Source: Ailanthus altissimus
Lineage: Eukaryota > Streptophyta > Magnoliopsida > Sapindales > Simaroubaceae
Length of the DNA: 64,000 bases
NCBI GenBank assembly: GCA_946807835.1
Contig: OX327686.1
Coordinates: forward strand, 18,042,001 to 18,106,000
Reading direction: 5' to 3'
Part shown: positions 24,777-34,639 of the stretch, in pieces
Position numbering within the stretch: position 1 is the stretch's first letter
Layout: every line of letters starts with the position of its first letter
The notes under the pieces: model-generated
What the model was told of the DNA's origin: nothing
Databases searched by the model: none
The model's input: only the letters and a program-made list of their open reading frames with translations
Position numbers and translations under genes: made by a program

Positions 24777-25665
24777 AAATAAAATATTTAGATCAAAACA
24801 TAAAAGTTTATAATTAGCTTAATTAGATTAAATACAAACTTCTTCCACAAGGTACAATAACAATTACATGAATTGAAATGAAGAAGAAGAAGTATAACTT
24901 CTATCTTCACCCAAAACAAACTCCGTTGACAAGGACATACAAATAATTAATTAATGAAATAAAACCCAAATTATGTGCTAGTTAGCTACCATGAACAAAC
25001 AACAAAAAAAGTGGGAGCAATCAAACACTCAATTACTAATTAATTAACAAGTTATGCTAATTAATTAACAAGTTAGATCACGACCAAGTACTATGAAACT
25101 ATACTCATAAGAAAAGGATCTAATAACACGACATAAACTAATATTAATCAACTTAAAATTACATTAATTTTTAGAAAGGACCCAAGAATGAAGAAGATGA
25201 TTGAGTTGTCGATTGAGAAGGAAGAATAAGAGACAAAAAAATTAAAATTTGTATAGGATTCGAGGGTAAAGAAGATGACGGCTTTAAAGTTTAACCCTTA
25301 TGAGATGAATGTTTTTAAGATTTTTAACTTGAAGTATTTTATGGCTACCAAAATGCAACATATTGCCTATTTACCTTTACTTTTTTCTCTAAAAGAAAAA
25401 TAAAAAAGTACTATATGAGAATACCTGCAATGGGTATTCGTAAATTGTTTTACAAAACTCATATCCGTTTTATATCTGTCGCAGATTTTTATTTTGTATA
25501 TTAAATTTGTATCAAATGTGTTTTAAGTCTTACAAAATTCTTCTCATTTAAGTGAATTTTAATGGATTTACAGGTTATTTTATCAATCCTAAACGTGAAA
25601 GAAAAGAATTCAGGGTGGAATCAAAGTAAATACTATCTAAATCTGAGACCCAAAGAATTACTTAC
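24777..25665. other. Intergenic AT-rich DNA
   Basis: No coding region or repeat family is recognised. It contains TTAATTAATTAACAAGTTA-like AT-rich repeats near 25040-25075. Confidence 0.4.
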
Positions 25666-25751
25666 TTGATATTCACAGCAAAATCCAGACTTGTCTTCGA
25701 TCCTTGGGCTTTTGTCAAACCAGTTTTTCCATTCTCAGATAAATCATAATT
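25666..25751 (-). other. Candidate orphan internal exon
   Basis: On the minus strand, an acceptor (GACAG) precedes 86 open bases followed by a perfect plant donor GTAAGT. The frame reads NYDLSENGKTGLTKAQGS then KTSLDFAVNI, which is compositionally protein-like. It lies 440 bp downstream of the asparaginyl-tRNA synthetase stop codon and does not match that enzyme. No partner exon or protein family is recognised. Confidence 0.25.
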
Positions 25752-26194
25752 CTGTCGTAAACAATAAACAATGACAATTGCAGTTAAACCAGTATTAACG
25801 GCTTTTCGGACTGGCGCGGATAGACCATTTATTGCATATGCTTGTCGCCAACGCCTTGTAGCAACACAAACCCAGCAAACAGAAAGGAGAATGCTAAAAA
25901 TATTGAAGCAGCATGCTCAGGGAGCAAGCAGAAAGAATGTTAAATTCACGTAACAAGATAAATAAAGCAAATAAATTCATGAGGCATATGGCGATGGAAA
26001 ATTTTTGTACTAACAATTGCAATATGATACCATATCACCAGCAGCTTAAACACAAAGTATGGACTTTTTGTAGGACAAACATCAAATTTCAGCGCTATGA
26101 TTCCTTGTTTGACATTGTCTGGAATCAATAATAAGCTAATAACTAATACTTTGACGGAAAAATACTAACATCCTTGCGTGCTGTAAACTAAAGA

Positions 26195-26685
26195 TTAGAG
26201 ATCTGCTCTGCCAGGATATCGTGGGAAGGGAATAACATCTCTTATGTTGTCAATGCCTGTGGAAAAAATAATCATCCGTTCAAAGCCCAAACCAAATCCA
26301 CTATGTTCCACTGTCCCAAAGCGTCGCAGGTCAAGGTACCACTCATATGGTTCAAGAGGCAGCCCCATCTCCTCTATTCGGTAATGCATTCCCATAAATG
26401 ATATTCCCATTAGTCAAATACAAGCCATGGTACAAGATTTTAAACTTCAATATGCATACATATAATATAGCTTGTCAGGGAAGCTTGTATAGGCATAGTT
26501 ATTAAAGAGAAAACAACAAAATGGCATAAGCACGCATGCATACATACACAAACATATACATGCAAGCAGCAGTAAGTATTTTCCACCACAGAAAGGAAAA
26601 CCAACCATGCACAGCATTTGTTATACCTGCTCTTAATAACATCATAGCGCTCCTCCCTTTGGCTCCCCCCAATTAACTCTCCCAC
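26195..26685 (-). pseudogene. AsnRS last two exons: motif 3 and C-terminus
   Basis: Exon 26685-26627 (59 nt, good splice sites) encodes VGELIGGSQREERYDVIKS. Exon 26378-26195 encodes [19 protein letters not shown], then [12 protein letters not shown] (motif 3, with the ATP-binding Arg) and ends [13 protein letters not shown] plus TAA. The last exon's acceptor dinucleotide is CG. These exons are separated from the rest of the gene by elements D and E. Confidence 0.85.
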
Positions 26686-26736
26686 CTATAAAATAAGAGA
26701 ATCAATACAACATAGGTGACTCTTGCGGAACACGAG

Positions 26737-27091
26737 AGTTAGATTTTGAAGATAAAAGCAGAGGAAAATGAATGAAAGGGTAAATACTTTTATTAATGAA
26801 GGGCTGAACAACAATGTGAAGCATCTCTCTCTTATATAGCCGAGAGTGAGCAATACAGTTTTACAGGTGTCAGCATATAATTATTATATCAATCATTGTA
26901 CAATCCTTTATTCTAGCAAATGATTTTCATTTGTCCATTTGTGCTGTCTGTTGTAACTTTGTAATTGGTTGATGATTTCTGTACAAATGACAGCTGTTAA
27001 TACACTGTATTTTCTTGTCCTTTTCTAAGTTTCCAATAACTAACTTCAATGGTGCCCAATGCATATCCAAGTTGCTCTTTTTCCTCCATCT
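26737..27091 (-). repeat. 3' LTR of copia D
   Basis: This is a direct repeat of 38361-38715 at about 94-95% identity by eye. It contains a TATA-like TTATATAGCCGAG segment on the plus strand near 26831, conserved in both copies. The exact ends are uncertain, because the shared sequence lacks clear TG/CA termini. Confidence 0.8.
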
Positions 27092-27478
27092 GGTCTTATA
27101 GCGCTGCCGCGCTAGGGCTTCACAAGCCTCAGCGCTGCGGCGCTGTCTCATAGCGCTGCCGCGCTAGGGCTTCACAAGCCTCAGCGCTGCGGCGCTGTCT
27201 TACCAGCGCTGGGGCGCTGGAAGCAGTGCTTCCCTCGCTAGGGCGCCAGACACCCAGCGCCCCTGCGCCTATCCAGCGCTGGGGCGTCATACACCCCGCG
27301 CTCCAGCGTTCATATGAACGCTGCCGCGCTGGACCTTAGCGCTGCAGCGTTCCAGGTGCTGTTTTTCACTGGTTTGCATTTTTAACACTTAAAATGCATC
27401 CCAACAGCTCCGGAACTTGTCATACAACTTAGCCAACACTTAGCTAACACTAAAAAATCACCCATAACAACACAAATC

Positions 27479-27490
27479 GCTCTGATACCA
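27479..27490 (-). other. Primer binding site next to left LTR of E
   Basis: On the minus strand TGGTATCAGAGC matches the 3' end of initiator tRNA-Met and lies two bases from the LTR. Its presence outside the left LTR shows that this LTR once served as a 5' LTR too. Confidence 0.85.
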
Positions 27491-27492
27491 TT

Positions 27493-29682
27493 TGTTGGGT
27501 TATATAGTTGGGCGAATTAACTTAGGGTTCTTTGCATGTGAGTTGTGTTCATCATACAAACAATATACATATCTCATACATACATGTGCACAGCGGAAGA
27601 TTGAATACAATGAACACAGAAAATAACATTTTATTTAATCTGAAATTCGAGATTGAGAAAATCACCAATGAAGCCTTTGGATTAATTTTCTTTGAAGTCC
27701 ACCATGAAATGAATCTTTGATCAATTCTAGCAATCAACAAGGGTGGGTTTGATTGTCTAGAATGGCAGCATCTTAATCCAGCATATGTGTTTAACTCTTA
27801 AACATTTTACAAAGTTAAACCATTTAACTTAATTAAATTTGTTTTTCCTTTTATTCAACTCTTGAATAAATAAAACAAATCTTGTTTTTAGTTATTACAT
27901 TTAGTAACCATTAATTCAATTTGTTTTGTTGTTCTAACATTTAAAACACAAAACAAACAATTTCAATTTCTCAAATTGAATTGGCTCCCAAAATGCAAAA
28001 CCTAAAAAACTAAATCAAATTATGAATTTCAATTTCATTTCACTTTATATACTAATGCATTAATTCCAAACTAATTTGAATTTCATTTGCATTTCATTTG
28101 GCTTAACCTAACCTTAGTTAACATTTAACCATAGTTAGATTATTTTAACTTAACCTTTAAGTTAATAAATATTTTATTAATTTAACCATAGTTAACTAAC
28201 TTAACCATGGTTAGGTTAACCTTTACTTAACCTTTAAGTAAGGTTAACTTAACTTAACTATATGGTTAACTCTTAACCTTAGTTAGGTTAAATAATTTAT
28301 TTAACAATTAAATAAATAAATATTTATTTTAATTATTTAACAATTAAATAATCATAAAGTGAAATTACTATTATATCCTTACTCGGTTACCAAGTTAACC
28401 TAAAGTGGGTCCTACCAATTTAACCACATACTTTAGTTAACGTAACCTTAGTAATTGCTGAATTATACTGTATTGAACAATTCAATACGGTATACTGCCC
28501 AAGTGCTCAAAGAGTACATTTCATATTGGGACTCACTAGGTCTACACCCGATTTGTCAAATGGAACTGTTCCATTAATCCGTAATCGATGCCCCACGCAC
28601 ACGTTACGAATATTACAAATCAGCGTGTCAGACCATACAAGTTGAGGTCATAACGTATACGTATAATCCTTCCATCATTTATATCCTGGATGTGCGGGAA
28701 TATAGATCAGCACCGTCAAATCCCCATTTGCTCATCCATAAATTTATCTCCAGATTCGTATCTCGATAAACAATATATGCAAACACTTTTGCTATATTGT
28801 TTAACCCTATGGGAAACTCTTTTCCCGGGTTTATGCTTGTGGCCACAAGACTTTATGAAATACAATCTCGGAGCATCGGATATATAACTTACCTACGTAA
28901 GCTGACGGATCCCGTATCTACGCACACCGGACTCCATGAGCATCGGACCATACCCAGCGACACATAGCGGTCAGACCATGAAAGGTCTCTGACATATGTG
29001 GAACCAAAGCATGATGGATCACTCACAAGACCACCGTGGCGCTCAGGTCAAAGGACCACGAATACTACTCAACTCGAGAGGACCTTCCTTTGACGGTGTC
29101 ATAGGATATCTATTGGGGTCCTCATAAGTCTGTTCAGTATCCAGTCCTGACTGGATAACCGCATGCCTATACAAGCTCTAAGCTCATGGTCAGCTAAGAA
29201 CAACCATCTGAACCAGTCAGATATAGACATACACTAATCTATATATAGTGAATCACCGATAGACCCGCATTAGTGATTATAGATCAGGAACATTATCTTT
29301 GAGACATACTTACATAATGATATTTCTTAACTCCTATTGCAACTCTTTGCAACTATATCATTACAAGTATACTCTCAGGTCTTTGTCCCATTATAGACAA
29401 GGTTCTAACTCTTTAGACCTCGCTGATTCTTATAACCTGCTAACTCTTAACAGTGCTAACTTTTAGCATTTATAACTCTCAGCTTTGCTAACTATTAGTT
29501 CTGATCTAAACTCCTTTAGACCAGATCTGAACTCTTTCAGATCAAACAATGTCTGTAATGTTACAAGCATTATACCATATTAATATGATATTAACAATCT
29601 TTATTCGAAATGTTTATTGTATAAATATTAACAATTAATATTCATACAATATTGGAATGGCACGTGAGCACCAGCTCCAACA
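27493..29682 (-). repeat. Left LTR of copia E (2,190 bp)
   Basis: In plus reading it runs from TGTTGGGTTATATAG to GCTCCAACA, the expected TG...CA. It is nearly identical to 34640-36829. Its right end is flanked by a polypurine tract. Unusually, its left end is flanked by a primer binding site instead of target DNA. ORFs of 62, 65 and 95 aa inside recur in the other LTR (where the shared sequence extends) and are not genes. Confidence 0.9.
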
Positions 29683-29700
29683 AACTCCCACTTGCTTCAG
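29683..29700 (-). other. Polypurine tract of copia E
   Basis: On the minus strand AAGCAAGTGGGAGTT ends directly at the 3' LTR start TGTTGG. Confidence 0.8.
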
Positions 29701-32700
29701 TGCTATTCGTACTGGTATCTCATATCAATACACTCCACGTGTTTCTCAAACACTATAGGAGTTTAGGCTTAGGGGGGTTCGCTACATCCAAGGATTATTC
29801 CCTAGATTTTTATTACAACTCTTGTTGCCAAGAATTTTCTAATTATGTGATTTTCAGAGTTCACATGATTAGAATACTGGTGTGCCTTATGGCTTCTCGG
29901 CTCGAGCAATTACCGTTATTTTGCAATATAGTGGGATAGGATCCACTGAGCTTGGAACTATTCAAAGCTCTGCAATTAATTTTGAATATCCATTGTACTT
30001 TCTTTGCTGACTTCTCAAGCCGCAACATATTCTACCTCCAAGGCAGAATTACCTGTGGACATTTACTAACACACATTTAACTAGCTCCGGTACTGATAAA
30101 GAGAAACACATAACTAGATGTAGACTTTCTACCATTCAGTTCAGACGTAAGTCTGAATGTGTATCCCTTCTTTTGTAAGAAACTTTCTTCATATTTTATA
30201 AACTTATCCTATATACTTCTCAAGTATATATTGATATGTTTCACAACCATTTAATGGTCATGATCTAGATTTAACAGATACCAGCTTGTAACACTTACAA
30301 CCATCTAAATCCAGATTTCGTACATTAGACGGTATGCATTAATCTATTTCTAGCTAATGCATCTGAGATGTTAGACACTCTAACTCTCTCATCTTCTTCC
30401 CGAGGACACTTCCTCTAAGAAAGATGAATGCCACTTCTTAAAAGGGACTTTAACTGTCTTACAGTCAATGAAGTTGTACCTTTTCGTGGACTTATTCTAT
30501 ATACGAAGTTTGAGAGAGTCTTATTAGCTTCCTAGCTATACCTCCATAAAGCTTTATACCTAGTATACAGGAAGTCTCTCTCAAATCTTTTATGAAGAAG
30601 TTCTTTACTCAGATAACACTTATCTGATTTACTTGCTATACTCCAATCATCGTTTCCAATATTGAGTATATACTTTTCACTTTAGAGAACTAAAAAGATA
30701 ATTATACTCCCACTGCCCTTTCTGAACACACACGCTTCCTCTTTATTCCTGATAAAACCAGACTTTCTGATTTCATCATATAAACAAAGATTCCACCTTT
30801 GGAAAAATCTACTTAAGTCCATAAATGGACTTCCTCAATTTGCACATTATACTAGAAGTTAGGCTTGGATGCAAAAACATCAAGTTGTTCTCTGCATATC
30901 TTTTGTTGGAGATATACTTCCTAGAACACCTTATTTACATTTATAAGCCAGTCCTCATAATCATAATATACAACAATAGCCAACAAAATCCAAATTGACT
31001 TTAGTATGGTTACTGATGAAAAAGGTTTCCTCATTTTTGATCCTAGATCTTTGAGTGTAACCTTTCAACATTAGTCAGGCCATGAAGGACCATTCCTTCA
31101 GATAGGGGCCACATTGCTTCCTCTGCATAAATTGATTTACTGTTGATAGAAACAGTTTCTACAGGAAGCACAACTAAGTCCTAGACTTAATTGTCATACT
31201 TAGAGTCAAATTCGAATTTTATGGTATCTTGTCATCAACAAAATCTAAATTGACTTTAGCATGGTTACTGATGAAAAAGGTTTCCTCATTATAGATCCTA
31301 GATCTCTGAGTGTAACCTTTCAACATTAGTCAGGCTATGAAGGACCATTCCTTCAGATAGGGCCCACACTGCTTCCACTGCGTAAACTGATTTACTGCAA
31401 ATAGAAACAGTTTCTACAGGAAGCACAACTAAGTCCTAGACTTAATTGTCATGCGTTGAGTCAATTTCAGAATTTTATAGTATCTTGTCATTTTCCCGAA
31501 CAATGTCAAACATCGTCTCTCCATAAGTTAAAGGATCTTTTTCTTCGACTAAGAAAACACCAAGGGCACCTTCAAGTATCAAACATACCTAAATGATGGC
31601 CTTGATATCCTTTTGGACCTATGAACTTAGTGTGTTAAAGGTATTTCACTTATTTGAAAATAAAATTCCATTATTGGTTCATCTATATTTAGATTGACTT
31701 CATCAAGTTCAATCTTTCTATAATCTCCACAATCCATGAGAAACTCTTTCTCTAGGAATGTGACATTATGAGAAACGAACATATTTCGTTCATCTGAATT
31801 ATAGAATTGGTATCCCATTTAAATACTTGGGATACCCAATGAACCGATACTTGTACCGTTGGATACAAGTTTATTCTGTTGCATAACTCTTATGAAAACA
31901 GAATAACACTAAGTCTTAACATACTTAAGACTCGTTTCCTATTTAGTCTATATCTCATATAAAGTAGTAGGAACGATTATGGAATTATTTAATAAGTAAG
32001 TAGCAGATGCTAAAGTATAACCTCATAGATATTTTAGAAGATCAGCGATTCTCAATATCAATCAGATTGTATCTAATATAGTCTGATTCCTCATTTCCTA
32101 AACATCTTTATGTTGAGGAGTATCTGAAGGACTATGCTGAGAGAGAATCATATTCTAGTTAAATAATTTGTGAATTTACTGATTATGTATAAATTACTTC
32201 GATCTTATCGAAAGCACTCAATATACATAAGGGTTTGTTTCTTTACTTTCATTGTCAGAACATTTTGAACACTTCGAAATTATTTTGACCTGCGTTTCCT
32301 AGAAACGCATGTCTATATAGTGACAATCACTATAAAGACAATGAAGTATCGAAATCATTTATAACAGTAAGATTTATTGGACTAAATACATCTATATGTA
32401 CCAGATCCAATAAACCAGTGGCTTGGCGTCTTACACCTACATAAAGATTCGGCTATATTCTTTTGAATTCATAATTCATAAACTAGTCAATGTATTATAG
32501 TCAGATCAAATATCTGACCATCCTTAACCAGCTAGGATAGTCGTCTCACGACTACATGACCTAATCTTATATATACCACTGTTCATTATTATTTAAGTTG
32601 CTGAAATACTATATATTCTGTTCACCTCTACATTTATAACATTTCCTGTTGTATATCAGATATAACAGCCATTCATTAACTGACATTCAGTTAGTAAATC

Positions 32701-33260
32701 ATTATCTTTATCACAATGAACTATTTCCAATATATTTATGATAACCCTCTCTGTCAACTACAGGGAGTGATATGATTTACCTAATAATGTTTGGCACGTA
32801 ATAGTAATTATACAACATTAATGCTGTTACTAGAAATAAGAAGTAACTGTGAAGTCTTAACGGCTTCCACGTTCAGGAAATCTCTATTACCTACGTGAAG
32901 CTGAACTTCTCATTTCTTAGTAATCAAGCATTTCTCAAATCATGCAACATCTTGCAGATATGATAATAACAAGCGGTATCTCATACCCTTGCATAGTTAA
33001 CATCAAATGCTAATGAAATGTTAATTTTTTGGTCAAACAGATATCTAATGAGTCAATCTTTCTTAAGTGAAGGTGCGATGAATAGTAACATTTACTATTT
33101 CAAACCTTATAACAGTGGAAACACTTTCCATTATGACTTTTCTCTATATGTGGTTTAGTAATATCAAATATTATTGAATCTAGAACTATTCTTAGATTCA
33201 TAAGCAAGCCTTACATATTTTATTCAGTACCCTATAGTTATTGGTATTAGTTCAAGATTA
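29700..33260 (-). pseudogene. Decayed copia pol of element E
   Basis: Minus-strand translation shows integrase (about 32250-31850: HSPSDTPQHKDV then DLLKYL, stop, GYTLASATYLLNN) and the region after integrase (31818-31627: MGYQFYNSDERNMFVSHNVT), followed by RT and RNase H remnants to about 30.2 kb. Stops and frameshifts are numerous, and no gag frame was found upstream. A 255-bp tandem duplication sits inside the RT part. Confidence 0.8.
30981..31491. repeat. 255-bp tandem duplication inside copia E
   Basis: Unit 1 (30981-31235) and unit 2 (31236-31491) both start CAACAAAATC and end CTTGTCAT. They share most of their sequence, with scattered differences larger than those between E's LTRs. 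Confidence 0.85.
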
Positions 33261-33280
33261 GTAACGGATTGCTCGTACTC

Positions 33281-33363
33281 ATCTTATCTCTATAAGACAA
33301 TCTTATCTCTATAAGACAAGTATCTTATCTCTATAAGATAATCATCTTATCTCTATAAGACAA
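33281..33363. repeat. Tandem array of a palindromic ~20-bp unit
   Basis: Four units of the type CTTATCTCTATAAGA(C/T)AA lie head to tail, each with self-complementary ends (TCTTAT/ATAAGA). Copy F has two units (61207-61250), and A has about two degenerate ones (2617-2670). Confidence 0.85.
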
Positions 33364-33564
33364 AATAGGAGATGCGTAGCAGAACATTTCTTTATCGTTA
33401 ATAAATTACGCTTTAGATCATGGGTATAACTGTTATACATTTTTTAATCTAAAAAACGTCCTCCCACTGCTTTACTTAATCCCTTTAATCTCTCAAACGG
33501 GATAAGATAGTATAATATTTTAAACTATACAGCGGGAAGTGGATCCCATTGGGGTTTTACTCCA

Positions 33565-33862
33565 GCCTCACGCTAAAGCAATATTGGCCTTTATAAATCC
33601 AACAGGTAGACAACTCTTGTCAATTGTATCTCATACAACTCTTACTACTGATCCTAAATACACATTACCCTCACGCTAAAGCAATATTGGGTAACTGTAT
33701 TTCAGATTAACTCATCAATGCTCAAATATATGTTACTGACACTATCCTCACGCTAAAGCAATATTGGATAATATGTTCGCATATATTTGATTCATCTTAT
33801 GTTTTACCGGCATTAGACCAAGTCACACCGACCAAATCCCTCACGCTAAAGCAATATTGGGA
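33565..33862 (-). other. Array of four hairpins with a shared loop (copia E)
   Basis: Four copies of TCACGCTAAAGCAATATT (plus strand) lie at 33565-33588, 33665-33694, 33743-33770 and 33837-33862, each enclosed by its own complementary arms: GCC/GGC, TTACCC/GGGTAA, TATCC/GGATA and TCCC/GGGA. The loop contains the mini-palindrome GCTAAAGC. Spacing is 72-100 bp. Homologous arrays occur in A (2107-2408) and F (61451-61756). Confidence 0.8.
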
Positions 33863-34214
33863 AAGACCATAGTGACCCATCTCACACCGTATTGACAAGA
33901 CGGACCATTTAAAATATTATCACATAATATAATAAATTTCAATCTAATTAAGAGAGATTTTAATTACAGGCTTTCATATTATATGCGCTCATCACATGAG
34001 AGGTTATTCTCAATCAATTATTCATTTCTGTACAAGCACAACTAACCCCCACCAGTGGGGCCCCCATTGTGGTTACAAAAATAAATAAAATAATAAAAAT
34101 ATTATTTTCTTGGTTTATCATGTAAACTAATAACCCTTATCATTACATCTCATAAACCCCCACATGCGGAAAAATAAAAAGATTTTACTCTTTTTTTTTT
34201 TTTTTTTTTTTTTT

Positions 34215-34525
34215 TTAGTGTTAGAACGCCGCGGCGCTGGTCTTATAGCGCTGCCGCGCTAGGGCTTCACAAGCCTCAGCGCTGCGGCGCTGTTTCATAG
34301 CGCTGCCGCGCTAGGGCTTCACAAGCCTCAGCGCTGCGGCGCTGTCTTACCAGCGCTGGGGCGCTGGAAGCAGTGCTTCCCTCGCTAGGGCGCCAGACAC
34401 CCAGCGCCCCTGCGCCTATCCAGCGCTGGGGCGTCATACACCCCGCGCTCCAGCGTTCATATGAACGCTGCCGCGCTGGACCTTAGCGCTGCAGCGTTCC
34501 AGGTGCTGTTTTTCACTGGTTTGCA
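34215..34525 (-). repeat. GC-rich palindromic leader of copia E (also 27092-27380)
   Basis: Two tandem ~52-bp units each form a long imperfect hairpin: AGCGCTGCCGCGCTAGGGCTT pairs with AAGCCTCAGCGCTGCGGCGCT around CAC. Further CAGCGCTGGGGCGCTGG words follow. The block is strikingly CpG-rich in an AT-rich element. A 26-bp T tract (34191-34216) borders the full copy. Confidence 0.85.
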
Positions 34526-34625
34526 TTTTTAACACTTAAAATGCATCCCAACAGCTCCGGAACTTGTCATACAACTTAGCCAACACTTAGCTAACACTAA
34601 AAAATCACCCATAACAACACAAATC

Positions 34626-34637
34626 GCTCTGATACCA
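34626..34637 (-). other. Primer binding site of copia E
   Basis: Perfect TGGTATCAGAGC on the minus strand, two bases from the 5' LTR. Confidence 0.9.
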
Positions 34638-34639
34638 TT

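Noticed and set aside
27532..27720. Pairs of identical 62- and 65-aa ORFs at 27532/34679 and 28690/35837
   Set aside because: They are identical only because they lie in the duplicated LTRs of element E; no family features or coding bias.
33281..33363. Short regular repeats resembling a CRISPR array
   Set aside because: The units are head to tail with almost no spacer, palindromic, and inside a plant retrotransposon.
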